The translations under genes were made by a program, and so were the position numbers. This document shows positions 18,224-27,487 of a stretch of DNA of 62,262 nucleotides, one piece after another (position 1 is the stretch's first letter; every line of letters starts with the position of its first letter). Where the stretch lies: the NCBI GenBank assembly GCA_019359245.1, contig JAHHHR010000046.1, positions 1 through 62,262 on the forward strand. Direction: 5' to 3'. The notes under the pieces are model-generated. The model was given only the letters and a program-made list of their open reading frames with translations, did not search any database and had not been told where the DNA came from. Origin of the DNA: Nostoc desertorum CM1-VF14. Lineage in GTDB: Bacteria; Cyanobacteriota; Cyanobacteriia; Cyanobacteriales; Nostocaceae.

Positions 18224-21200
18224 CTAATTGCTCTTTGTACCAATGCCATCGCAGAGAGTGCGATCGCTCACATTGGGATTTGACTGTAAATAAACACGTA
18301 GCCTAGCGCAACTGTAGACTATTAAATCATCTAGGTTATTTGGGTATACCTTCCAGAGCTTGATGCTCTTGTCACCACTAGCAGAAGCGATAGTCTTGCC
18401 ATCGGGGCTAAATGCGACGCTAATGACCTCAGAGCTATGCCCCTTGAGGGTAGAGATTCCTTTACCTGTAGACGCATTCCAGAGTTTGACGCTCTTGTCA
18501 CTACTAGCAGAAGCGATGGTTTTGCCATCGGGGCTAAATGTTACGCCCCTAACCGCAGAGCTATGCTCCTTGAAGGTAGAGATTTCTTTACTTGTAGACG
18601 CATTCCAGAGTTTGACGCTCTTGTCACCACTGGCAGAAGCGATAGTCTTGCCATCAGGGCTAAATGCGACGCTAATGACCTCAGAGCTATGCCCCTTGAG
18701 GGTAGAGATTCCTTTACCTGTAGACGCATTCCAGAGTTTGACGCTCTTATCACCACTAGCAGAAGCGATAGTCTTGCCATCAGGGCTAAATGCGACGCTA
18801 GTGACCTCAGAGCTATGCCCCTTGAGGGTAGAGATTCCTTTACCTGTAGACGCATTCCAGAGTTTGACGCTCTTATCACCACTAGCAGAAGCGATAGTCT
18901 TGCCATCAGGGCTAAATGCGACGCTAGTGACCGCAGAGCTATGCTCCTTGAAGGTAGAGATTTCTTTACCTGTAGACGCATTCCAGAGTTTGACGCTCTT
19001 ATCACCACTAGCAGAAGCGATAGTCTTGCCATCAGGGCTAAATGCGACGCTAATGACCGCAGAGCTATGCTCCTTGAAGGTAGAGATTTCTTTACCTGTA
19101 GACGCATTCCAGAGTTTGACGCTGTTGTCACTACTAGCAGAAGCGATGGTCTTGCCATCGGGACTAAATGCGACGCTAATGACTGCAAAGCTATGCCCTT
19201 TAAGGGTGGAGATTTCTTTACCTGTAGACGCATTCCAGAGTTTGACGCTGTTGTCATCACTAGCAGAAGCAATGGTCTTGCCATCGGCGCTAAATGCGAC
19301 GCTAGTGACCGCAGAGCTATGCCCCTTAAGGGTAGAGATTTCTTTACCTGTAGACGCATTCCAGAGTTTGACGCTGTTGTCATCAGTAGCAGAAGCGATG
19401 GTTTTGCCATCGGCGCTAAATGCGACGCTAATGACCGCAGAGCTATGCCCTTTAAGGGTGGAGATTTCTTTACCTGTAGACGCATTCCAGAGTTTGACGT
19501 TGTTGTCATCACTAGCAGAAGCGATAGTCTTGCCATCGGCACTAAATGCTACGCTAATGACCGCAGAGCTATGCCCCTTAAGGGTGGAGATTTCTTTACC
19601 TGTAGACGCATTCCAGAGTTTGACGCTCTTATCACCACTAGCAGAAGCGATAGTCTTGCCATCAGGGCTAAATGCGACGCTAGTGACCGCAGAGCTATGC
19701 CCCTTAAGGGTGGAGATTTCTTTACCTGTAGACGCATTCCAGAGTTTGACGCTGTTGTCACTACTAGCAGAAGCGATGGTTTTGCCATCAGGGCTAAATG
19801 CGACGCTAATGACCGCAGAGCTATGCCCTTTAAGGGTGGAGATTTCTTTACCTGTAGACGCATTCCAGAGTTTGACGCTCTTGTCACTACTAGCAGAAGC
19901 GATGGTTTTGCCATCAGGGCTAAATGCGACGCTAATGACCGCAGAGCTATGCCCTTTAAGGGTGGAGATTTCTTTACCTGTAGACGCATTCCAGAGTTTG
20001 ACGCTCTTGTCATCACTAGCAGAAGCGATGGTCTTGCCATCGGCACTAAATGCTACGCTAATGACCGCAGAGCTATGCCCTTCCAAACGGTTTAGCTCTT
20101 GAGTGTTGTAAATTGCTCGCTGGATTGCCACTACAGCTTGCTGGTTAGCTGTTTGTTCTAAATTAGCATTTTTAATTGGTCTACCTGAAAGTTGTCTACC
20201 TGACTCTATAGCTGCAACCACAGCCTCAAGTTGCCTGTTAGAAACTAGAGAAGTTTCGGAAATTTGCGATAGAGCAATGGCACTTTGTTGTGTTGCTTCT
20301 TTGGCTTTGTTTCGCGCGTTCCACCATTGATAACCCGCAAAGATAGCTACTCCAGCTAACCCCATACTAAACAAGATAACAACTCGATTTTGCCGCCGTG
20401 CTGCTGCTAACTTTTCTTGTTGACGTTCTTTCTCTTCTCGCTCAAGCCGATCACCCAGTTGTTGACTCTCCTGAATGTACTCCTGGGCTACTCCATTCAG
20501 CATTTGCCAATCACGGAATCTAGTTAGATATGCTTCTGCTACTGCCAATCTATCATCCTTTCTAAGAAACCCTGGCTTTTTGTCATTCCTCTCCCATTCT
20601 TCTGCTTCCGCTTCAATCTGTCGCTCAATGGCTATTCCTAACTTATATTCCTCTTTCCAATCCCGCAACATTTGCCAATGGCGGATCAAGGCTTCGTGGA
20701 CAACATCTAAAATTACATCCTGGGAATCCGGCTCATCTCTCTTCGTGATTAATCGTGCATCTTTATCGGCTAACTTCTCACTCACCTGTTGCAAAAGTTC
20801 CAAAGAATGATGCGAATTAACCAACTCCCGTAAACGCACGCGTCGCCTGACATCTGTGGTTTCTCCCATTTGCGTCAATTCGAGAAAAATCCGCCGCGCC
20901 ACAGTTTTTTCTGTTGCTGAAAGACTTTCATAAACTGCATCGGCGCGTTTTTGTAGCGTTCCTTCAACCCCGCCTAAATCCTCATAAGTTTTAAGGCTGA
21001 TAACCTCATCGCCTTGATTTTTCGACTCACGCCACAATTCTGTCAAGGTATATTGCAGCAAAGGCAAACTTCCGGGGTAATCTTCAACATCATTAATTAG
21101 TTGCTGTTTTAACCTTCCCTCTATGCCTAATCCTACCCAATCAGCCGGTTTAGTAATTGCTTCTTCAATTTCCTCACGGGTTAAGTGTTCGACGTTGATG

Positions 21201-22663
21201 TAAGGTTTATGGATTCTGCCCGCAAATTTGGGATATTCTCGCCATCTCCCCCGAAAATCCGATCGCATCCCAATGAAAATATAGAGGTTATCTGTACAGT
21301 CAATTAATTCTCGCAAACAGTCAAAGAATTCTTGGCGCTGGCTGTCATTGCACATAGTAAAGCATTCTTCAAACTGGTCGATAATCAAGATAACTGGTGT
21401 GTTTAATGCTTTTAACTCCTCGCCGATGACATGGGCGATATTTTCCGTTGTCCCGCCTAACTTTTGAGATCCCCCTAAATCCCCCTTCAAAAGGGGGGCT
21501 TTAAGAGACTCTTCGCCCCCCTTTTTTAAGGGGAGCCAGCGCGGTCTTGGGGTCTCCCCAAGTGGAGCGACTGGCGTGGGTTGGGGGGATCTAAGACTTT
21601 GAAAACACATCCTAGGCAAGGAAAGTGCAAAAGCCTCCTGTAAACTGTTAACAGGAGATTCTTTAGGCGTAAATGGAGTAATATAAGTCCAGCGATCGCT
21701 CCCTGGAATCTCTTGTCCTAGCTTCAGTTGGTAGAGTAACCCAGCCCGTAACATAGATGATTTTCCACTACCGGAAGCACCCAACACAGCAATGAGGCGA
21801 TGCTTATCTCTTACCTGTTTAATCAACTGCCCAGTTAACGCACTCCGCCCATAAAAAACCTCAGCATCTTCCTTTGTCTCGGTAAAATACGACAGCGAAC
21901 GATAAGGACACTTATCCTGAAAGCTTTTTTGCGAAAACTTAGTTGTCAGCAGAATGGCTCGTGGCGAATTGGCAATTAACGGACGCTGGACTGTATTCGG
22001 CATTCGGCTGATAATGAAATCTGCCAACTTGTGGCTATTAATGATCCCATCTGCGTCATTTTCCGGGTTCAATCCTGCAAGTAACGCCTGCGTCATCAAC
22101 CCCTGCGCGTGAGGAATTTCCACTCCAGTTTCGTAGGAACGGGTTGCAGTAATTAAACAGTAGTCTTTATCTGTGGGAATAAATTTTAACAATTCACCGC
22201 TATAGCAGCAATCTAGCCAAACAACGACTCGTTTAGCCTGACTTCTTTGCAACTGCTCACCCAACCAACTTAAGGGAATACCATAGACTTCTGCTTCAGG
22301 TAAAACATCACTGGTAGCTAGAAATACTTCTTCTTTACCCGTCACAGTTTTGCACCACCCATGTCCTGAAAAGAAGAATAACGCAGTTTCTGGCGTGGGG
22401 TTAGGAGGAGGAGGGTTGAAAAGATTAGCGATCGCTTCTCTCAATTCTTGCACCTTAACCGCCCCTTGGCGGTCAATTTTACTTTCTCCCTTCGGGTTTA
22501 AAGTTCTAGGTAAACACTGAGCGCGAAAAGGTCTATAACCGTATTGTTCTAATTGTTCGGCAATTTTCTCTGCATCCTCTGCTGCTGCCGTTAGCGGCTT
22601 TAGAGTGGTGTACTCTGGATAATAATTAATTCCAATAACTTGAGCAGCCCATTCCGATGCCAT
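18224..22663 (-). CDS. caspase - STAND ATPase - TM - 14x WD40 protein
   Basis: From the ATG at 22663 the protein has 1479 residues; an upstream ATG would add 20 residues before the conserved caspase strand WAAQVIGINYYP. Residues 1-250 are a C14 caspase-like domain with catalytic His101 (FFFSGHG) and Cys in WLDCCYSGE (about 152-153). A STAND/NACHT-type ATPase follows (Walker A GASGSGKSSM near 295; Walker B PVILIIDQFEE). A hydrophobic segment (VVILFSMGLAGVAIFAGYQW) near 780 suggests membrane anchoring. The C-terminus has 14 WD40 repeats of 42 residues, enough for two seven-bladed propellers. Such proteins are sensors whose protease is released on ligand binding; a defence or cell-death role is inferred from the cargo position. 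Confidence 0.88.
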   Translation of the reverse strand: MASEWAAQVIGINYYPEYTTLKPLTAAAEDAEKIAEQLEQYGYRPFRAQCLPRTLNPKGESKIDRQGAVKVQELREAIANLFNPPPPNPTPETALFFFSGHGWCKTVTGKEEVFLATSDVLPEAEVYGIPLSWLGEQLQRSQAKRVVVWLDCCYSGELLKFIPTDKDYCLITATRSYETGVEIPHAQGLMTQALLAGLNPENDADGIINSHKLADFIISRMPNTVQRPLIANSPRAILLTTKFSQKSFQDKCPYRSLSYFTETKEDAEVFYGRSALTGQLIKQVRDKHRLIAVLGASGSGKSSMLRAGLLYQLKLGQEIPGSDRWTYITPFTPKESPVNSLQEAFALSLPRMCFQSLRSPQPTPVAPLGETPRPRWLPLKKGGEESLKAPLLKGDLGGSQKLGGTTENIAHVIGEELKALNTPVILIIDQFEECFTMCNDSQRQEFFDCLRELIDCTDNLYIFIGMRSDFRGRWREYPKFAGRIHKPYINVEHLTREEIEEAITKPADWVGLGIEGRLKQQLINDVEDYPGSLPLLQYTLTELWRESKNQGDEVISLKTYEDLGGVEGTLQKRADAVYESLSATEKTVARRIFLELTQMGETTDVRRRVRLRELVNSHHSLELLQQVSEKLADKDARLITKRDEPDSQDVILDVVHEALIRHWQMLRDWKEEYKLGIAIERQIEAEAEEWERNDKKPGFLRKDDRLAVAEAYLTRFRDWQMLNGVAQEYIQESQQLGDRLEREEKERQQEKLAAARRQNRVVILFSMGLAGVAIFAGYQWWNARNKAKEATQQSAIALSQISETSLVSNRQLEAVVAAIESGRQLSGRPIKNANLEQTANQQAVVAIQRAIYNTQELNRLEGHSSAVISVAFSADGKTIASASDDKSVKLWNASTGKEISTLKGHSSAVISVAFSPDGKTIASASSDKSVKLWNASTGKEISTLKGHSSAVISVAFSPDGKTIASASSDNSVKLWNASTGKEISTLKGHSSAVTSVAFSPDGKTIASASGDKSVKLWNASTGKEISTLKGHSSAVISVAFSADGKTIASASDDNNVKLWNASTGKEISTLKGHSSAVISVAFSADGKTIASATDDNSVKLWNASTGKEISTLKGHSSAVTSVAFSADGKTIASASDDNSVKLWNASTGKEISTLKGHSFAVISVAFSPDGKTIASASSDNSVKLWNASTGKEISTFKEHSSAVISVAFSPDGKTIASASGDKSVKLWNASTGKEISTFKEHSSAVTSVAFSPDGKTIASASGDKSVKLWNASTGKGISTLKGHSSEVTSVAFSPDGKTIASASGDKSVKLWNASTGKGISTLKGHSSEVISVAFSPDGKTIASASGDKSVKLWNASTSKEISTFKEHSSAVRGVTFSPDGKTIASASSDKSVKLWNASTGKGISTLKGHSSEVISVAFSPDGKTIASASGDKSIKLWKVYPNNLDDLIVYSCARLRVYLQSNPNVSDRTLCDGIGTKSN
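18319..20082 (-). repeat. 14 tandem 126-bp WD40-coding repeats
   Basis: The period is 126 bp (42 codons), and each unit translates to variants of GHSSAVISVAFSPDGKTIAS plus KLWNASTGKEIST. Units differ at only a few positions, chiefly (S/G/D)D(K/N)(S/N), S(A/E)V and (P/A)DGK. The high identity points to recent expansion and gene conversion. Because the repeats are so regular, the complementary strand stays open for hundreds of codons in two frames; those frames are not genes. Confidence 0.92.
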
Positions 22664-22933
22664 TTTTATTACCTGACTGACTCTGATAACTTTTTGATTG
22701 AACTGTAGGCAAAATCTGTCCACAGCATTCGTTTAGGTTGTATGAAAAATCACTATAATCCAGTGCAATAAACTAGATTAATTTCCCCAACAAAAGGTAT
22801 AATAAACAACCTTTTATTTAGTAAATTATTCTTTTTAAACATAAAAAATCAAAACAGAACATCAAATATATGCTGTAATTATCTCACTGAAATTACGTTT
22901 ATACTAGTCGTAGTAAGTTTGGTATAAAAACCT

Positions 22934-23404
22934 ATGAATACAAAGGCTGACAATACTATCATCGCTTTTCTCTTGGCGTTTCAAGACTTAAAAACTGCCC
23001 TTGGAGAACAAGAGAAACAAAATTTAAAAGAAGTTGCCAAGCAACTAGACACCCAACCTAAAGCTTGGGAAGACTATATTAAAGGACGTTTATTAGAAAT
23101 AATTACTCCTAATCCTGACTTAAATCAGTCTTATCAATTGTATAAATCTCAATTAGATAATCTAGAAGAAATTCCTGACGATTTACTTCCTACTGAAGCA
23201 GAGATTAGTAGGCTCAATACTCTTGAAAAGACTCCAATAACTAGAGGCTTTAAACCCAAATATGAAGCTACAGGTTATGAAACCCAACTCAATAATGTTG
23301 TAGTCATTGTTGGTAACTCTTCTCAACCAGAAGAAACAGTGAAACAAGTCAAGTTTTTAGAAAAATGGAAACAATTTTTATCTCAGTCCAATCAATCAAA
23401 TTAG
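22934..23404 (+). CDS. unknown protein, divergent from the caspase gene
   Basis: A 156-residue, charged, predicted helical protein (N-terminal ADNTIIAFLLAFQDLKTALG, then EVAKQLDTQPKAWEDYIKGR). A short beta-like segment, NVVVIVGNSSQ, is near residue 122. It starts 270 bp from the divergent caspase-WD40 gene and ends 10 bp before the next gene, so the two plus-strand genes form an operon. I do not recognise the family. It might be an effector-associated or adaptor component of the caspase module (inference from synteny). Confidence 0.7.
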   Translation: MNTKADNTIIAFLLAFQDLKTALGEQEKQNLKEVAKQLDTQPKAWEDYIKGRLLEIITPNPDLNQSYQLYKSQLDNLEEIPDDLLPTEAEISRLNTLEKTPITRGFKPKYEATGYETQLNNVVVIVGNSSQPEETVKQVKFLEKWKQFLSQSNQSN

Positions 23405-23414
23405 TTTTGCCCTT

Positions 23415-24749
23415 GTGATGAGCGATTTAATCTATCCTACCCTCGATTTGTTTTTATATGCTTTAAAAACTTCTTTAAACACAACTGATGCAGAAACACA
23501 AAAAAAACAAGCAGCTTTTTTAGAGCAATTACCCTCTGATACTCAATTCTACGATCCTGACAGTGAAACCGAGTATCTAGAGATTACCCATCCTCCTCAA
23601 ATTAACTTTATTTCCCAAAATAAAAGTTTAGAAGGATACTATTATACTGTTAGATTAAATGACACTTATGGCTTGCAAATTGATTGTTCTATTAATAATC
23701 AAATCGAAACTCAACCAGCTAAGTCTTTTGCAATCTTAAAAACTGAAATCGAACAAAAACTCAATAAAGAACTGGCAATAATTGGAAAAACCTGGTTCCT
23801 TTCTGGTTGGCTGCCAGAAAACTCATCTCAAAATCCTGAAGAGATTGCCAAAGATTGCTATTATGCTTTATTTAAAGAAACTTATTGGCAACCAGAAAAA
23901 GGGACTTTTTTAGACGGAAAAGTTTTTGAAGTAGGGCGATCGCAATATGTAAATCAGAGCCTAAAAAACTTAACAACTTTTCTAAATAGTAATGAAGATC
24001 ATGTGATTATTATTATTTATAATAATCGAGAGAGCGCAGAAAAAGCTGCGGAATTTTATAAAGATTGGATGGGTTTATTTTGTTATCGAAGTAAAATTTC
24101 GTGGGCTTATTGGCAAAGTCGTTTAGTCAAAGATTCTCTGCTCAACCATTATAAAAAAATTGAAGAAAATAGAAAAATTACTAACCAAAGTAACTATTTG
24201 CAAGAAAAGCAAAACTTTGTCACTTCTCGCAAAATTTTAAATAACGTTGATAACATTCTTCAGCAATACACAATCGACTTACTAAACCTCTCTTTCCAAA
24301 AACAAATTATTGAAATAAATTTATCTAATTATCAAATACGCTTGGCTTTGATTAAAGAAAAAACAGGCGGAAACAATCAGTTAGATTTTTTAGAAAAATT
24401 TAGCGAACTAGCCAACAAAAAATATTTACCACAAATTACCAAAGATATCGAAAATATGCAGCTTGGCTTGCAACTTTTAGAAGATACAATTAAGGCTACT
24501 CGCAGTCGCATAGAAGTTGAAAAATCTGAACGAGAGCGTAATTTCCAAGAGCTTGTAGCTGTTGCTGGTGCTGGGATAGCAACCGTATCTCTGCTAAAAG
24601 AGCCTGCCAAAGATTTTTGTAATAAAGAAAGTATAAAAGATATCTTTCAATATATTCCTTCTTTTTGCGACTACCCTTTCAGTGCCAGTCTGATGATTGG
24701 AATAATTGTTAGTTTTATGGTTTGGTGGCTGAGAAAACGATTGCGATAA
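23415..24749 (+). CDS. unknown protein with coiled coil and C-terminal membrane anchor
   Basis: A 444-residue protein in an operon with the preceding gene. The N-terminal 220 residues are a mixed alpha/beta region (PPQINFISQNKSLEGYYYTV; WFLSGWLPENS; DHVIIIIYNNRES). A helical, probably coiled-coil stretch follows to about residue 385 (QIRLALIKEK; MQLGLQLLEDTIKATRSR). The C-terminus has a hydrophobic helix (SASLMIGIIVSFMVWWLR) ending in RKRLR, so it is probably a tail-anchored inner-membrane protein. The layout recalls proteins of caspase-linked conflict systems such as CATRA, but I cannot confirm membership. Confidence 0.7.
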   Translation: MMSDLIYPTLDLFLYALKTSLNTTDAETQKKQAAFLEQLPSDTQFYDPDSETEYLEITHPPQINFISQNKSLEGYYYTVRLNDTYGLQIDCSINNQIETQPAKSFAILKTEIEQKLNKELAIIGKTWFLSGWLPENSSQNPEEIAKDCYYALFKETYWQPEKGTFLDGKVFEVGRSQYVNQSLKNLTTFLNSNEDHVIIIIYNNRESAEKAAEFYKDWMGLFCYRSKISWAYWQSRLVKDSLLNHYKKIEENRKITNQSNYLQEKQNFVTSRKILNNVDNILQQYTIDLLNLSFQKQIIEINLSNYQIRLALIKEKTGGNNQLDFLEKFSELANKKYLPQITKDIENMQLGLQLLEDTIKATRSRIEVEKSERERNFQELVAVAGAGIATVSLLKEPAKDFCNKESIKDIFQYIPSFCDYPFSASLMIGIIVSFMVWWLRKRLR

Positions 24750-25032
24750 GCGTTCGCGTTGGCGCTCGCGAAGCGTCTCGTTGGCGCAGCTTCTAGTAGA
24801 GAAGAGAAGCTCAAGCCTTCTCCTTTGGAGACGCTAGCGCGAACAGCGAGCGTGAAAAGATGTAATATTTTCGGTATTAGATTCCTGTTGTATTGCTCTC
24901 AGAAAAATTTCTGTAGATGCTTGTATATTCACTTACAGGATAAGTTGTATAAGTATCTTATGTGTTATACGACTTTTTTATTGTTGTACAAAAAGCACCG
25001 AATTTTTTTATAATGGAGCAGAAGCAGTTCAT
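24750..25032. other. repeat-rich spacer before the cas operon
   Basis: The first 110 bp is a Nostocales-type palindromic repeat block (GCGTTCGCGTTGGCGCTCGC, then GAAGCGTCTC and GAGACGCTAGCGCGAAC). Between 24940 and 25000 an AT-rich stretch carries TTGTATAAG, GTTATACGACTTTTTTAT and TTGTACAAAAAG motifs. Read on the minus strand these share ATAAAAAAGTCGTA with the repeats at about 17620-17640. No gene is seen. Confidence 0.4.
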
Positions 25033-25244
25033 GCTGGTATGAGATAGGAACTTTTGGCTATCCATCTGTTTTGAGTAACTACTGGAGTATTAGAAGATCC
25101 TCCTAACCAGTAAGAGTATTGCGAACAATAGCCTAAACTGGATTGCCACTCTAACCAAAGTAGTCGGCGATGACAATGAGGACAATTTTGCACAAGAGGA
25201 TGTTGATGTATTAAACAAACTCTGACATCTCAAAATTTCCATCT
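25033..25244 (-). pseudogene. degenerate TniQ fragment next to cas6
   Basis: The minus strand translates to WKF-stop-DVRVCLIHQHPL, then VQNCPHCHRRLLWLEWQSSL, GYCSQYSYWLGG and a short tail ending at a stop near 25033. This aligns with the zinc-finger core of the intact TniQ in this element (DVELCLIHKQRL, CPHCGARL, FCSRCYGWLG). One codon has become TGA and the last zinc Cys has become Tyr (CSQY instead of CSRC). The N- and C-terminal parts are missing. It abuts the cas6 start, so a second tniQ once stood beside the cas genes, or this is debris of another Tn7-like element. Confidence 0.75.
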
Positions 25245-25907
25245 ATGGCAGTCATATTAATTCAAAGTGAGGAATATATAGACTTAACGTTTAAGCTGAG
25301 AGGCGCACCGATTCCTCTTGATAATGGTTATGTTATCTATAGTGCATTGTCCAGGATTTGTCCTATCCTTCACGAACTAGAGTCTATTGGGATTCATCCG
25401 ATCGCAGGAATACCGACAAGGAACAATTTGCTTGAACTCACTGCTCAATCTCGCCTCAAAATTCGGATTCATCATCAACAGATTCCTTTAATTTATCCTT
25501 ATTTAGCTGGTCAAGCTTTTCACATAGGTCAAAATTATTATCAGCTAGATATTCCCGAATACAAACCGTTAATTTCTTCAGAAAGTGTCTATTCCAGATT
25601 AGTGATAATTACAAGCTTTCAAGAACCTATTAACTTTATTGAAGCTGTGCAACGGAAACTAGATAATAAAGGAATAGAAGGAAAAATTGAACTTCTGACC
25701 CGACAAGATGGAACACCTCAAAAAAGACAATTAACCATCAATCAAAAAGGAAAACAGTTTAAAGTTAGAGGATTTGGCGTAAAAATTAGCGAACTCAACC
25801 CAGAAGATTCTTTAACCTTGCAAGAACAGGGAATTAGTGGGAAACGAAAAATGATGTGTGGAATATTTGTTCCAGCGACTCGCAGCAAGGAAGAAGAGGA
25901 AATCTGA
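25245..25907 (+). CDS. cas6: Cas6 crRNA endonuclease
   Basis: A 220-residue Cas6/Cmx6-type RAMP protein. The N-terminal ferredoxin-like fold contains YIDLTFKLRGAPIPLDNGYV and YSALSRICP. The C-terminus has the glycine-rich region GISGKRKMMCGIFVP typical of Cas6. It should cut the array transcript 8 nt before each spacer, leaving the handle UUGCUCAA. It is first in a tight four-gene cas operon; its TGA overlaps the cas8 ATG (TGATG). No cas1, cas2, cas3 or cas4 is present, as expected for a CAST. Confidence 0.88.
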   Translation: MAVILIQSEEYIDLTFKLRGAPIPLDNGYVIYSALSRICPILHELESIGIHPIAGIPTRNNLLELTAQSRLKIRIHHQQIPLIYPYLAGQAFHIGQNYYQLDIPEYKPLISSESVYSRLVIITSFQEPINFIEAVQRKLDNKGIEGKIELLTRQDGTPQKRQLTINQKGKQFKVRGFGVKISELNPEDSLTLQEQGISGKRKMMCGIFVPATRSKEEEEI

Positions 25908-27487
25908 TGATAGTCTCTACCCAACCCAAAATTTCCCTATCTCTCGATGCTGCGGATACGACAATAATGCACTGCGTCGGAATGACGGGACTTTACATGA
26001 CTTTAAAGCGATTAGAAAAGCAATATCCCTTATCTCGTCAACGGGGAGGACATATATCATGGTCTCTGACTGCTGATACTATTGAATTATTCTGGGAAGG
26101 AAGTGATTTCGTCGCCCTATCTTGGTTAATTAATGAGTCTTTTAAATTAGATGATACAGGTTTAATTCATTTAGCAGGATTAGACAATAATGCAATAGAT
26201 TTAAGTCAGAAAGTCCACATTCATAAGGGAATGTGTGCTGTTTTTCTGCGTCATAATCAGTTTTATCAAGCGGGAGAGCTAGTTAACACTGAACTAGAGG
26301 TTGAAGAAAAAAAAGTCGAGTATCAATACAAATCCCTAACTTGGTACGCACATCAAACCTTTGCAGAGAAGTTATGCGAGGCAGATACCCAACAACTTAG
26401 ACATGATTATGTTCAAATAACCAGTTGGTTATATTTAGGGGGAATTGTTCGCCATGCTAGGACGCAGAATACTACAAAACTAGAAGAGAAACCTGAATAC
26501 GCCTTAGCACTATTATTTGTACCAGTAGTTTGTCATTATTGCTTACTTCATATACCATCAGAAGACTTAAAAGAAAGGAAACCCCATCGCTACTTGGTGG
26601 TGATTCCAGAAATAAAGGATTTTGAAGACGCTTCTCAAAGGAGATGGCGATTACAGCAATTAGAAACTAAACAGTTTCATGTTAGTAGCCTTGGGGAAGC
26701 AGGATTACTGTATTACAGCTTAGACGATATTCAGCCTCAAGTGGGCTACTATCAAGCTTGTCAAGTTTGGTTATATGAAAAAACAAATAAAGCTTCTCGT
26801 CAACGGACATTGATGAGTATAGAAGAAATTAAAATTGATAAGAATATTTTAATCACTTATCAACAGGTGCAAAAATACTTTAAAACTAATTATCAGATAA
26901 TTAAATATAAGCAAATTTTTATTAAGGTCAATCTGATTCGCTCCCTGATTGCTGATAATTTAGTCAAAGGAATCCATTGGTGGTCTAATTTTTGGGAAAA
27001 ATTGGTGATAGAGGATTCAAAAGAATATTTATTTAACCAGTTATTTTCCAATCGAGAAGGATTCATAATAATGGCAGAGAATAGTGAAGAAGACAAGCAG
27101 TATCTTATTTTTATTAAGGTATTTCAACAAGCTATGAAGGGCAATTTTGCTAAAATGTATGCCAAAGCAGAGTCAGGAAAATATCCTCCAATTAAGAAGA
27201 AAATTGAGCGATTAAGGGCAGAGCTAAACTATTGTTATGATGAATTGTCATTTCAGGAGTATTTGTCCGACTTTTTAGTAAGAGGGGGATTAAATAAGTA
27301 TTTTAATGAGCATCAAGAAGAGATTTCACTATTAATTAAAAAAACACATTGGCAAGAACTAAGAATTTGGTCATTGTTAGCGATCGCCAGTTATAAACCC
27401 AAAGATAAACCCACAAATATGGATGATAGTTCATTCCCAAATAATCAGAAAGTAGAAGAAGTTAATTATGAGTCAGAAGAAGAGTGA
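25907..27487 (+). CDS. cas8: Cas8 large subunit (Cmx1/Cas8a1-like)
   Basis: The 526-residue protein starts at the ATG overlapping the cas6 stop. It begins MIVSTQPKISLSLDAADTTI and contains MHCVGMTGLYMTLKRLEKQY, features of the type I 'MYXAN' Cas8a1/Cmx1 family used by I-B CASTs. The large subunit recognises the PAM and helps open target DNA. The protein ends in an acidic tail, and its 3' end overlaps cas7 by 20 bp. Since no Cas3 nuclease is encoded, target binding should lead to transposition rather than DNA degradation. Confidence 0.83.
   Translation: MIVSTQPKISLSLDAADTTIMHCVGMTGLYMTLKRLEKQYPLSRQRGGHISWSLTADTIELFWEGSDFVALSWLINESFKLDDTGLIHLAGLDNNAIDLSQKVHIHKGMCAVFLRHNQFYQAGELVNTELEVEEKKVEYQYKSLTWYAHQTFAEKLCEADTQQLRHDYVQITSWLYLGGIVRHARTQNTTKLEEKPEYALALLFVPVVCHYCLLHIPSEDLKERKPHRYLVVIPEIKDFEDASQRRWRLQQLETKQFHVSSLGEAGLLYYSLDDIQPQVGYYQACQVWLYEKTNKASRQRTLMSIEEIKIDKNILITYQQVQKYFKTNYQIIKYKQIFIKVNLIRSLIADNLVKGIHWWSNFWEKLVIEDSKEYLFNQLFSNREGFIIMAENSEEDKQYLIFIKVFQQAMKGNFAKMYAKAESGKYPPIKKKIERLRAELNYCYDELSFQEYLSDFLVRGGLNKYFNEHQEEISLLIKKTHWQELRIWSLLAIASYKPKDKPTNMDDSSFPNNQKVEEVNYESEEE

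Noticed and set aside
18541..20046. Minus-strand alternative frames of 333 and 165 codons within the WD40 region
   Set aside because: Same cause: frame-shifted readings of the WD40 repeat, with Leu/Ser-rich low-complexity products.
18360..20102. Long plus-strand frames (580 and 552 codons) antisense to the WD40 repeats
   Set aside because: They exist only because the 126-bp repeat is a multiple of three and lacks stops in those frames; their translations are pure repeats with no known fold, and the minus-strand WD40 reading is clearly real.
24759..25013. 84-codon frame after the membrane-anchored protein
   Set aside because: Its first half is a translated palindromic Nostoc repeat block.
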